Shown here: positions 1 through 7,519 of the stretch, piece after piece
Numbering within the stretch: position 1 is the first letter of the stretch
Layout: each line of letters begins with the position of its first letter
DNA from: Flavobacteriales bacterium
GTDB taxonomy: Bacteria; Bacteroidota; Bacteroidia; Flavobacteriales_D; Parvicellaceae
Assembly: GCA_027047735.1 (NCBI GenBank)
Contig: JALTUD010000574.1
Coordinates: 1 to 13,451, forward strand
Length of the DNA: 13,451 bases
Direction: 5' to 3'
Translations under genes and position numbers: made by a program
The notes under the pieces: generated by a model
What the model was told of the DNA's origin: nothing
Database searches by the model: none
Seen by the model: only the letters and a program-made list of their open reading frames with translations

Positions 1-1
1 C

Positions 2-685
2 AGAATGAGAAAAATGATTGCGACCCACATGGTAGATTCTGTTCAAACATCTCCACACGTTACATCTTTCGTGGAGGCAGATGTTACTAATATCGTAATG
101 TGGAGAAATAAACATAAAGATGAGTTCTTTAAAAGAGAAGGTGAAAAACTTACGTTTACGCCTATTTTTATGGAAGCTGTTATCAAAGCCTTAAAAGATT
201 TCCCTTTAGTAAACTCTTCTCTTGATGGGGATAATGTTATTATAAGAAAAGACATTAATTTAGGTATGGCGACAGCACTTCCAAGTGGGAATCTAATTGT
301 GCCGGTTATTCATAATGCTGACCAATTTAACCTAACAGGTTTGGCTAAACAAGTAAATAAATTAGCCAATCACGCTAGGAATAATAAACTAACTCCTGAT
401 GAAATTCAAGGAGGAACTTATACTGTAACTAATGTCGGTACGTTTGGAAATGTAATGGGAACGCCTATTATTAATCAACCTCAAAGTGCTATTTTAGCCC
501 TGGGTGCAATTCGCAAAAAACCGGCTGTAATCGAAACGCCTCAAGGCGACACCATTGGGATAAGGCATATGATGTTCTTGTCACATTCTTATGATCATCG
601 AATAGTCGATGGGGCGTTGGGCGGAAGTTTCGTCAAGCGTGTAGCCGATTATTTAGAGCAATTTGATATGAATAGGGAATTATAA
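2..685 (+). CDS. 2-oxo acid dehydrogenase E2 subunit, dihydrolipoamide acyltransferase (C-terminal catalytic domain, 5' end outside window)
   Basis: This is the catalytic core of the E2 component of a 2-oxo acid dehydrogenase complex, which transfers an acyl group from lipoyl-lysine to coenzyme A in the cytoplasm. The family active-site motif HRIVDG is present near the C-terminus, with the catalytic His encoded at about 596-598, followed by a GG-containing helix that ends the fold. Other family blocks are TSPHVTSF near the start of the visible part and NVGTFGNVMGTPIINQPQ in the middle. The reading frame is open through the first base of the window, and the first visible Met (base 5) lies inside the conserved RMRKMIA-type helix. 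The true start, lipoyl domain and peripheral-subunit-binding domain must therefore lie upstream. The GTPIINQPQ block resembles pyruvate or branched-chain type E2 rather than the succinyl-transferring OdhB type, but the substrate cannot be fixed from this half of the protein. Confidence 0.93.
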   Translation, partial: RMRKMIATHMVDSVQTSPHVTSFVEADVTNIVMWRNKHKDEFFKREGEKLTFTPIFMEAVIKALKDFPLVNSSLDGDNVIIRKDINLGMATALPSGNLIVPVIHNADQFNLTGLAKQVNKLANHARNNKLTPDEIQGGTYTVTNVGTFGNVMGTPIINQPQSAILALGAIRKKPAVIETPQGDTIGIRHMMFLSHSYDHRIVDGALGGSFVKRVADYLEQFDMNREL

Positions 686-707
686 TTGAATATACTAAGA
701 ATGTAAT

Positions 708-739
708 AAAAACAGCTATCTAAATGGGTAGCTGTTTTT
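708..739 (+). terminator. Intrinsic terminator after the E2 gene
   Basis: A 13-bp stem (708-720 paired with 727-739, one G-U pair) with a 6-base loop begins 22 bases after the E2 stop codon. The arms run AAAAACAGCTA and TAGCTGTTTTT, so the 3' arm supplies its own T-run. Confidence 0.85.
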
Positions 740-864
740 GCTCTTTATATAGGGCTGTATATTTATTCTGAAAAGTATCCTGATTTTAACGAAAAATAAC
801 ACTATAAAAATAAAATAAAGTAACGTTTACAACAATTAACTGTTGATAATACATTTATTAACCT

Positions 865-944
865 CTTGTAGTAGAAGAATCAATTTCTAAATTTGAAACT
901 GATTTGGTTTCGTAACGGTTTTTTGATTCAAAAACTACTACAAG
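865..944. repeat. Long interrupted inverted repeat enclosing the operon promoter
   Basis: CTTGTAGTAG at 865-874 is matched by its perfect complement CTACTACAAG at 935-944. Inside these, GAATCAA (877-883) pairs with TTGATTC (923-929) and GAAAC (895-899) with GTTTC (907-911). The left outer arm contains the -33 element and the right outer arm lies in the transcribed leader, so the symmetry is at the DNA level and could be an operator or a looped binding site. No regulator is evident in the window. Confidence 0.55.
866..895 (+). promoter_or_regulatory. Bacteroidetes-type promoter for the PD40/OmpA operon
   Basis: TTG at 866-868 (-33 element) and TAAATTTG at 888-895 (exact TAnnTTTG -7 element) are separated by 19 bases, the usual spacing in Bacteroidetes. 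Transcription would start near 899-900, leaving a leader of about 60 bases before the ATG at 961. The match is by sequence only. Confidence 0.6.
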
Positions 945-960
945 ACAAAAACAAAACATA

Positions 961-3207
961 ATGAAAAATTACATTTTAATCATTTTGACAGCGTTAACAA
1001 CATTGTTAGCCACTAGCCCCAATCTGGTCGCTCAAGATTTTGATCCTGCGAAACTCGAGAAGTCGCTAAAAACAGCTTCGTTTAAAGATAAATTTGAAAC
1101 AGCTAGTCGATTAATGTCTGAGAATCTGTACGTGTATGCAGCAAAAATTTGGGAAAATATAATTGAAAAGGGTGAGGCGAATGGAAATGTTTATTATAAA
1201 GCCGGTTTGTGTTATTTAAATATAGCCAATGAAACCGAGAAAGCATTGCCTTTATTACAGGAAGCGGAACCTTTTATCTCAAAGAAATATGACCCCTATT
1301 CATTCTTGGAAAAAAATGCACCGATAGAAACCTATTATTATTTAGCGAAAGCTTATCACTTGAATCAAGAGATAAGTAAGGCAGAAGAAACATATAATAT
1401 ATTCAAATCAAAAGCACATCCAAAACATATTTTACAACCAAAAGCAGACTTGGGATTGGCTCAATGCCAAGTAGCAAAGAAACTTCTTAGAGACCCAAAG
1501 AATTTTGTAATATCAAATATCGGAGATGTCATCAATACGGAATATGATGAATACAGTCCGGTAATAACCATGGATGAAAGTGCTTTGTTTTTTACATCGA
1601 GAAGATTAAGAAAAGATAGTTCAAACGCAGGGGTGTTTAGCCCTCAAGACGGGAAGTATTATGAAGATGTGTATGTCTCTTACAAGAATTTAAAAACAGG
1701 AGATTGGATGGAACCCGAAATATTGAGTAAAATTAGCAGAAAACCGGGAGATAATGAAGCTACAATCAGTGTTTCAGGAGATGGACAGTTATTGTTTATT
1801 TATAGAGGAGATAAGGGAAATGGAGATATTTATGTTTCTGAGAATGATGGTGATAAATTTGGGTATCCAAGACCAATTGGAGAAGGAGAAAAAATCACAG
1901 ATATTAATTCCGATAGTTGGGAAACACACGCAACTATATCAGCAGATGGAAGAACACTCTATTTTGTAAGTGATAGACCGGGAGGTTTAGGCGGTAGAGA
2001 TATTTATAGAAGTGTAAAATTGCCAAATGGAGAATGGAGTAAAGCATTAAATATTGGAGCACCAATTAATACCCCTTACGATGAAGATGCACCATTTTTT
2101 CATCCAGATGGAAAAACATTGTATTATAGTTCTAACGGACCAAAAAGTATGGGAGGATTTGACATCTTTTTCTCTCTTAATATAGAAGGAGATAAATGGT
2201 CAGAACCATTTAATATAGGTTATCCGTTAAATTCAGTAAAGGATGATATCTTCTTCACAACTACTGCTGACGGACAAAGAGGATATTTCTCTTCAGCTAA
2301 AAAAGGTGGTTATGGTGAAAAAGACATATATACTATTGACCTAAAAAGAAAAGAACAAGCACAAGTGGCTATTTTGAAAGGATACATAGACGCAGGTACA
2401 GATGGGAATATTCCTGATGGAATTGTGATTTGGGTAACCGATAAAACCGAACAAGGAGAACCCAAGGAATACAAACCTAACAAAAGAAATGGTGCATATG
2501 TATTTAATTTAACGCCATGCCACGAATACTTTGTAGAATATACAAGAGATGATAAGACTTTTTATGAAACTGACTTGAAAGTTCCTTGTGGTTCCGGCTA
2601 TCAAGAAATTAACAAGGTTATTAATCTCGATGGTGTAGCTTTAGATAAATTAAATAAACAACAAGGAGGAGAAAATATAGCAGATAAAGATAAGTCAGAT
2701 AAAAACAACTTAACCAAAGAAGACTTGAAAATTGATGGTTCAATAAAGGATGAGACAGTTACATTAAACAAAGAAGCCTTAGATAAATTGAGCAAAGATG
2801 AACAAGAAACAGCTGACAAAACAGAAGTAAATGTTCAAAAAGTACAATTTCAAAAGTACTACGGCTACAACGAAAAAGGTATAGCATCAGAGGAACAACG
2901 ATTTATAACTTTTGTGAAAGGAGTAGAAGATATTATTGCGAAAAGAGGATATGCTAACGTTGAAGTTGAAGGAAGTGCATCGACAGTTCCGACTCGTACA
3001 TACGGAAGTAATAAGAAATTAGCAAAATTAAGAAGTGAAGAGGCGAAAAAAGTCTTACTCGATGTATTGAAGAAACATGGAGTGGATTTGTCGAAAGTTA
3101 AACTAATGTCTGTCAATTCTGTAGTTCAAGGACCAAAATACAACTGGGACTATAAGAATGAGGATAAATATACCAAATACCAGTATATTTTGCTCAAGGC
3201 ATTCTAA
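961..3207 (+). CDS. Exported TPR / PD40 beta-propeller / OmpA-like protein, PorE-like architecture
   Basis: A 748-residue envelope protein. A signal peptide covers residues 1-25 (hydrophobic LIILTALTTLL, then NLVAQ before the likely cleavage). TPR-like helices follow at about 40-175, then a beta-propeller at about 185-460 with clear PD40 strands such as DGRTLYFVSDRPGGLGGRDI (329-348) and DGKTLYYSSN (383-392). A carboxypeptidase-regulatory-like beta domain lies at about 470-555, a Lys/Asp-rich linker at 560-620 and a divergent OmpA-like domain at 625-748. This order matches PorE-type proteins, which in characterised species attach type IX secretion machinery to peptidoglycan; that role is inferred here. 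The OmpA domain keeps N..LA..R (N684 to R691) but shows GSAST where the usual GHTD stands, so the Asp that binds diaminopimelate is missing. The gene is cotranscribed with the related gene 13 bases downstream. The start is supported by the signal peptide and an A-rich upstream stretch. Confidence 0.88.
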   Translation: MKNYILIILTALTTLLATSPNLVAQDFDPAKLEKSLKTASFKDKFETASRLMSENLYVYAAKIWENIIEKGEANGNVYYKAGLCYLNIANETEKALPLLQEAEPFISKKYDPYSFLEKNAPIETYYYLAKAYHLNQEISKAEETYNIFKSKAHPKHILQPKADLGLAQCQVAKKLLRDPKNFVISNIGDVINTEYDEYSPVITMDESALFFTSRRLRKDSSNAGVFSPQDGKYYEDVYVSYKNLKTGDWMEPEILSKISRKPGDNEATISVSGDGQLLFIYRGDKGNGDIYVSENDGDKFGYPRPIGEGEKITDINSDSWETHATISADGRTLYFVSDRPGGLGGRDIYRSVKLPNGEWSKALNIGAPINTPYDEDAPFFHPDGKTLYYSSNGPKSMGGFDIFFSLNIEGDKWSEPFNIGYPLNSVKDDIFFTTTADGQRGYFSSAKKGGYGEKDIYTIDLKRKEQAQVAILKGYIDAGTDGNIPDGIVIWVTDKTEQGEPKEYKPNKRNGAYVFNLTPCHEYFVEYTRDDKTFYETDLKVPCGSGYQEINKVINLDGVALDKLNKQQGGENIADKDKSDKNNLTKEDLKIDGSIKDETVTLNKEALDKLSKDEQETADKTEVNVQKVQFQKYYGYNEKGIASEEQRFITFVKGVEDIIAKRGYANVEVEGSASTVPTRTYGSNKKLAKLRSEEAKKVLLDVLKKHGVDLSKVKLMSVNSVVQGPKYNWDYKNEDKYTKYQYILLKAF

Positions 3208-3220
3208 ATGATTAAAAAAT

Positions 3221-6200
3221 ATGAGATTACCAAATTTGATTCAACTGTTGGTTCTGTTCTTGGTTTTAGGAACTAACAGTGTGCAAGCTCAGACGAAGGA
3301 AGAAACTAAATTGCTTAAAAAAGCAAGGAAGGAATTGACGCAGGGAGATTATGAGGCTGCAAAAGTCATGTATGGTAACTTAATTAAGTTGGATAGTGCT
3401 AACCCACTTTATTATTTTGAAGATGGGTTAGCTTATTACAACTCTTATTATCAAAGAGAAAAAGCTCTAGATTTATTCAATAATGCACTAGCATATTCTG
3501 ATAAGGATACAATTGCAGAAATATTTTTGTACTTAGGAAAGACGCATCAATATCTAAATAATTTTTCCGAAGCAATTAAGTATTATAATGATTTTAAACG
3601 TTACACAAAGAATAACAAAGAAGGAGTTTTTATTCTGTTGGAGGTTGATCATTTGATAGAAATGTGTAATAATGGTGTTGCTTTGCAAGAAAGTACACCA
3701 AATGACAATATAACCGCAGAAAATATTGGTAGTAATATCAATTCTCGCTACGCTGAGTATGGTCAAGTTGTAAATTCTAAAAGTGATGTCTTACTATTCA
3801 CAGCAAGAGATCGTGAAAACCTAGGAGATAAACTTTATAGCGATTACAAAAAATACGAAGATATTTATATCAGTTTTAAGAAAGATGGAAAATGGAGTCC
3901 ACGTACTAGTGTTGATTCAGCGGGTCATTTCTTCTCCACTAAAATAAATACAAAAAAACACGATGCGGTTATTGGATTTTCGGATAACGATGAAAAATTA
4001 TACATTTATCAAAACAATGGTATATTAGTTTCTTCAAGAGAAAGCGATGGACGGTATGGGAAACCTCAAGAGTTAAAAGCAATTAATTCATCCGGCAGAG
4101 AGCCGAGTGCATTTATCACAAAGAACGGAAAACTCATCTTTTTCTCAAGTTCACGTAAAGGAGGAAAAGGCGGTTTAGATTTGTACTACTCGATGTTACA
4201 GGGAGATGGAAACTGGTCTGAACCTGTAAATATGACAAAACTTAACACTCCTTTAAATGAGGATGCTCCTTATTTAAGTGATGATGGTAAGGTTTTGTAT
4301 TTTGCTTCACAAGGACATAACTCAATAGGTGGATACGATATATTCAAATCAACACTTGATGAAAACGGTCATTGGTCTGCTCCCGTTAATATTGGTTTGA
4401 ATTATAACTCGGGAGGTGATGATATTTTTTACATAAGAGATACTGTTGAACACGTAGGATACTTTTCATCTAGTAGAGCTAACGGGTATGGAGATGTTGA
4501 TATTTATAAGTTTTATCCGACCCCTGCTATGAAAAACATGCAGCTATTTGCTGGTATTGGTAAACCTGCTTATAAAATTAAAAATAAAAGTCTTTATTTG
4601 GATAAAGAAACTGGGGATATTTATGTAATGAATCACGATAACTGGGAACTATCTAAGAGAAGAATAGCATCAGGAAGTGGAGTACCTGCTGATGGTAATG
4701 TGATACCTGCTAATATATATATTAATTCAGATAATGCGAATGTGTTTGCTAAAGAAGAAGGCAAGTGGACAGACTACGGCGGAGGTATTGATTATGGTAG
4801 TGGGATGCCTACTAAAAAAGGTAAAAGTGGAGACATCTACGTAGATAAAGAATCTGGTAAGGCATATGTATTTGAATATGGAGCTTGGAGAGTAAAAAAA
4901 GGAAATGTAACGATTGGACGTGGGATTCCTGAAAAAGTCGCTAAAAAAGGAGCAGTTTATGTAAATGTACGAACCGGAGACACCTATGTTAGCGACGGGA
5001 AAAGATGGTTTAACCGTAAAGGTGGTTTAGAAGAAGGTGTTGGAGAACCTACCATAGATGGACGTTCTGGAGACTTATACTTAAATACTTTAAATGCAGA
5101 TATGTTTGTTCATGATGGAACACAATGGAAAAACATAGATAAAGGAATGTTAGAATCAAAAGGACGACCTAAAGAAATAGCTTCTAGGGGGACAGTTTAT
5201 TACGATAAGAAAAGTGACATCATTTATATTTCTGATGGAGAAAAATGGATAAAACACGGTGATCCAATTCCTGATTTTGACTGCGATGAATTAGCCAGTA
5301 CAGAAATTAGAGGTATTGCCTATCAAGGAGATTATAACACCCCTGTTTTAGTTACTATTACAGCATATGATTTAAACACTGGTGAGGAAATGGGGCAGTG
5401 GACTTCAGACGAAACCACAGGAAAGTATCTAATGGTCTTACCACCTAATAACAGTTATCGTTTAGAAATTTCCAATCCGGAATGGAAATTAAAGCGTCCA
5501 TTTAGAGATACGATACATATTCCAAAACAATGTGAAGTGTATCAATTATTCCAAAGAGTTCACTTCAACGATGTGAAAAAAGGAGGTGATGTAGTAGCAC
5601 AAGAAGCTGTTTTTGATAACGCAATGTTCGATATCAAAAAAGAAGCAATGCAAGAATTTAAGCTGGACGATATAGATGAGGCAATTGTGCAGGAAGAAGA
5701 AGTTACAGAGGTAGAAAGAAAAGTTGACGGAAAATTACTACACAACGACTTAGTTACAACAAAAGAAGTAGAAGTAAGCCTAATCAATAGCAAAGGAGAA
5801 ATAGTAGAGTCAACCAAAACCGGTAAATTAGGAGACTTTACTTTTAATAATGTAAAAGAAGGAGAATCGTATAGTTTGCTTGTAAACGAAAATGATGTTA
5901 AAATGAGCTATTATGGAAATCAACCCAATAATGCTGAAAATAGCGTAATCGTTAAAGGGTTCATAACACTAAAAGAAATAAAAGATGGTAAAGAAGTGAA
6001 GTCAACACCAATAGCAGATGCAGAAGTTATTTTTATTACCGATGATAAAAAAGTAATTTCAAAATCAAAAGCCAATGAGAAGGGAGCATTTGTATTAGAC
6101 AACGTTACAGAAGTGGTTGATGATAGAGTCTTTGTCTATAAAATCAACGTTAAAAATGAGGATGAATTATACGAAAGCTACTTATCAACTTTAGATACTG

Positions 6201-6757
6201 CAGACCACGAGTTTTATACTATAATCAGGGATTTATTACAATTAGAGGCAGAGGAAGAAGCACCTGCTGATGTAGTAGTTGTAGAAGAAACAGTTGAGAA
6301 AACAGTTGAAGACTACCCAACTGATGCACTAACCGATAACACTACAGTAGATGAAGTAGAAGTACAAAAAGTAGATTTCAAATTAAATCCGATATATTTC
6401 GATTTTGATAAGTTTTTCCTACGTTTCGCTTCAAAAGAGTTTTTAGATAAACTCTACGACTATATGAAAGACAAACCCGATTTTGTTCTTGAAATTTCAG
6501 GACATACCGACTGGATAGGTACAGACGAATACAATATGGCTCTATCAAAAAAGAGAGCATTAAGTGCCTTTAAATACCTAGCAAAAAAAGGAATTAGCGA
6601 AGATAATTTAGTCATTAAGTGGTACGGAGAATCTCGTCCGGCAGTTCCAAATGCCAATCCTGACGGAACAGACAATCCGGATAACAGACAGCTAAACAGA
6701 AGATGTGAATTCAAATTCCAATCCAATGAAACAGCTTACGTTATAACTATAATGTAA
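3221..6757 (+). CDS. Exported TPR / PD40 / tail-fibre-type repeat / OmpA protein, PorE-like
   Basis: An 1178-residue paralogue of the upstream gene with an enlarged middle. A signal peptide occupies residues 1-24 (ending VQAQ), TPR-like helices about 28-150, and a PD40 beta-propeller about 165-435. Six ~40-residue repeats follow at 445-683. A carboxypeptidase-regulatory-like domain begins at about 693, and further beta-sandwich segments begin near 835 and 908; acidic linkers lie at about 780-830 and 1005-1050. A well-conserved OmpA domain starts near 1058 with YFDFDK, GHTD (1094-1097) and NMALSKKRA; D1097 and R1112 are the peptidoglycan-binding pair. The protein should be anchored to the cell wall from the periplasmic face. 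Its OmpA domain is intact where its partner's is degenerate, so the pair may act as one complex with a single wall anchor (inference). The start at 3221 lies 13 bases after the upstream stop and is fixed by the signal peptide. A type IX secretion or envelope-scaffold role is likely but not proven. Confidence 0.88.
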   Translation: MRLPNLIQLLVLFLVLGTNSVQAQTKEETKLLKKARKELTQGDYEAAKVMYGNLIKLDSANPLYYFEDGLAYYNSYYQREKALDLFNNALAYSDKDTIAEIFLYLGKTHQYLNNFSEAIKYYNDFKRYTKNNKEGVFILLEVDHLIEMCNNGVALQESTPNDNITAENIGSNINSRYAEYGQVVNSKSDVLLFTARDRENLGDKLYSDYKKYEDIYISFKKDGKWSPRTSVDSAGHFFSTKINTKKHDAVIGFSDNDEKLYIYQNNGILVSSRESDGRYGKPQELKAINSSGREPSAFITKNGKLIFFSSSRKGGKGGLDLYYSMLQGDGNWSEPVNMTKLNTPLNEDAPYLSDDGKVLYFASQGHNSIGGYDIFKSTLDENGHWSAPVNIGLNYNSGGDDIFYIRDTVEHVGYFSSSRANGYGDVDIYKFYPTPAMKNMQLFAGIGKPAYKIKNKSLYLDKETGDIYVMNHDNWELSKRRIASGSGVPADGNVIPANIYINSDNANVFAKEEGKWTDYGGGIDYGSGMPTKKGKSGDIYVDKESGKAYVFEYGAWRVKKGNVTIGRGIPEKVAKKGAVYVNVRTGDTYVSDGKRWFNRKGGLEEGVGEPTIDGRSGDLYLNTLNADMFVHDGTQWKNIDKGMLESKGRPKEIASRGTVYYDKKSDIIYISDGEKWIKHGDPIPDFDCDELASTEIRGIAYQGDYNTPVLVTITAYDLNTGEEMGQWTSDETTGKYLMVLPPNNSYRLEISNPEWKLKRPFRDTIHIPKQCEVYQLFQRVHFNDVKKGGDVVAQEAVFDNAMFDIKKEAMQEFKLDDIDEAIVQEEEVTEVERKVDGKLLHNDLVTTKEVEVSLINSKGEIVESTKTGKLGDFTFNNVKEGESYSLLVNENDVKMSYYGNQPNNAENSVIVKGFITLKEIKDGKEVKSTPIADAEVIFITDDKKVISKSKANEKGAFVLDNVTEVVDDRVFVYKINVKNEDELYESYLSTLDTADHEFYTIIRDLLQLEAEEEAPADVVVVEETVEKTVEDYPTDALTDNTTVDEVEVQKVDFKLNPIYFDFDKFFLRFASKEFLDKLYDYMKDKPDFVLEISGHTDWIGTDEYNMALSKKRALSAFKYLAKKGISEDNLVIKWYGESRPAVPNANPDGTDNPDNRQLNRRCEFKFQSNETAYVITIM
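4553..5269 (+). repeat. Six tandem ~40-residue repeats inside the OmpA protein
   Basis: Units lie at residues 445-483, 484-525, 526-565, 566-605, 606-645 and 646-683 (39, 42, 40, 40, 40 and 38 residues). Each follows the pattern G-x-G-x-P, then G-x-(I/V/L)-Y-(V/L), then a TGD-like turn, Y/F-V, and a final K/Q-W. The same pattern is common in phage tail fibres and bacterial collagen-like surface proteins, for example units of the form GAPS..GDYYID..TGDVY..W. The units differ strongly at the DNA level, so the expansion is old. This is not a prophage: the repeats are embedded in one frame between the propeller and the regulatory-like domains. Confidence 0.85.
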
Positions 6758-6768
6758 TTTGGACGTTC

Positions 6769-6823
6769 CCCAAAAACAAAAAAAGTGCATTCTCTGTGAG
6801 AACGCACTTTTTTTGTTTTTGGG
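6769..6823 (+). terminator. Strong terminator of the PD40/OmpA operon
   Basis: A 26-bp stem (6769-6794 with 6798-6823, one A-C mismatch) with a 3-base TGT loop lies 11 bases past the stop codon. The GTGC/GCAC part is flanked by A-run and T-run arms, so the hairpin would also work on the opposite strand. Confidence 0.85.
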
Positions 6824-6841
6824 TCGGGCTATCACTACTCA

Positions 6842-7038
6842 CTCTTTTGTGTTGCATACCAATTAAATATATAGATTAGTCATAGAAAATTAATTTAAGT
6901 GAGTTTAATCGATGAAGAAAATTATTGCATAGTAATAACTACGGAATAATTTTATGAAGAAGAGTAAGCTCACTTAAATTAATTTAGTAGATTATATCTA
7001 TATACTTAATTGGTAACAGTGCAACAACACAAAAGGAG
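6842..7038. repeat. Foldback element 1 (about 197 bp imperfect palindrome)
   Basis: The left arm (6842-6903) reads ...TTTTGTGTTGCA...TACCAATTAA...TTAATTTAAGTGAG. The right arm (6969-7038) reads CTCACTTAAATTAA...TTAATTGGTA...CAACACAAAAGGAG, its complement with a few mismatches and small gaps. The inner arms AAAATTATT (6918-6926) and AATAATTTT (6945-6953) also pair. The exact centre holds a small hairpin TAGT-AATA-ACTA (6930-6941) in the context GCATAGT...ACTACGG. The inner ~52 bases (6911-6962, starting GATGAAGAAAATTATTGCAT) are clearly related to the cores of elements 2 and 3, while the outer arms are not. No open reading frame and no clear target-site duplication are seen. Confidence 0.8.
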
Positions 7039-7055
7039 TTCAAACACGCCGTTCT

Positions 7056-7215
7056 ATCCCTAACGCAAGTGGAATGAGTGCATAGAAAGTGAATTTTAGT
7101 TTCTTTAGATGATGAAAAAATTCTTTGCATAGCCTAGCTATGGAAATAATTTTTGAAGAAATATAAAGGATACTAAAAACATTTTATTGTACTTAGATTA
7201 ACTGTGTTAGGGATA
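7056..7215. repeat. Foldback element 2 (160 bp, perfect 10-bp ends)
   Basis: The ends are a perfect inverted pair, TATCCCTAAC (7056-7065) and GTTAGGGATA (7206-7215). The two halves are imperfect complements over most of their length, best in the inner 45 bases. The apex CATAGC-CTA-GCTATG (7128-7142) is centred at 7135, within one base of the geometric centre. The unit recurs as element 3 with a period of 162 bases; shared blocks include ATAGAAAGTGAATTTT, GATGAA, CTTTGCATAG and AAAACATTTTAT. It looks like a miniature foldback or REP-like element without its own gene. Confidence 0.82.
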
Positions 7216-7217
7216 CA

Positions 7218-7374
7218 ATCCCTAACGCGAGTGAAATTGACGGATAGAAAGTGAATTTTTGGTTTCTTAGACGATGAAATAAATCTTTGCATAGCACCCG
7301 TATGGAAATATTTTTTTAGAAGGATAAAGGAAATAAAAACATTTTATAGTGCTCTTTTTACACAGGTTAGTGAT
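7218..7374. repeat. Foldback element 3 (tandem copy of element 2)
   Basis: The ends are ATCCCTAAC (7218-7226) and GTTAGTGAT (7366-7374), an inverted pair with one mismatch. The core GATGAAATAAATCTTTGCAT (7273-7292) leads into the apex CATA-GCACCCG-TATG (7290-7304), which lies at the centre. It follows element 2 after only two bases. A third, truncated left end (CACTAACGCGG, 7380-7390) follows immediately, so the array is about 2.1 tandem copies. Confidence 0.8.
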
Positions 7375-7375
7375 A

Positions 7376-7519
7376 CAAACACTAACGCGGTTGAATTATG
7401 ATACGTATTTTATAAAGCTTAATCGGAATTATTATCGAAATTTAACATAATCGAACAACTTTTTTTAGAAAACGAATTGAAATAAAACAAATTTATTACT
7501 TTTAGGATAGAACTTGTTT
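7376..7519. other. Gene-free AT-rich spacer between foldback elements 3 and 4
   Basis: The first ~25 bases are a truncated left end of the element 2/3 unit. The rest is AT-rich DNA with no credible reading frame. The only other signal seen is a possible promoter at 7477-7504, listed separately. Confidence 0.5.
7477..7504 (+). promoter_or_regulatory. Possible promoter for rel
   Basis: TTG at 7477-7479 and TACTTTTA at 7497-7504 (seven of eight matches to TAnnTTTG) are 17 bases apart. If real, transcription would start near 7508-7510 and the rel message would begin with foldback element 4 in a leader of about 220 bases. This is a weak call; no better -7 match was seen closer to the gene. Confidence 0.3.

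Noticed and set aside
5..7. ATG at base 5 as the true start of the E2 gene
   Set aside because: It falls in the conserved first helix of the catalytic domain and the frame is open to the window's edge, so the gene starts upstream.
830..845. Short inverted repeat CAACA...TGTTG upstream of the PD40 operon
   Set aside because: Only five bases per arm in AT-rich DNA; expected by chance.
3208..3220. An ATG directly after the stop of the first PD40 gene as the start of the second
   Set aside because: It is in a different frame from the protein; the in-frame ATG at 3221 gives a proper signal peptide.
4553..5269. Prophage tail genes suggested by the tail-fibre-type repeats
   Set aside because: The repeats are inside one continuous reading frame with PD40 and OmpA domains, and no other phage gene is nearby.
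7056..7386. Integron attC-like sites: palindromes bounded by ...TAAC and GTTA... ends
   Set aside because: The ends (CCCTAAC, GTTAGGG, GTTAGTG) break the RYYYAAC/GTTRRRY rule, the units abut with no gene cassette between them, and no integron integrase is visible.
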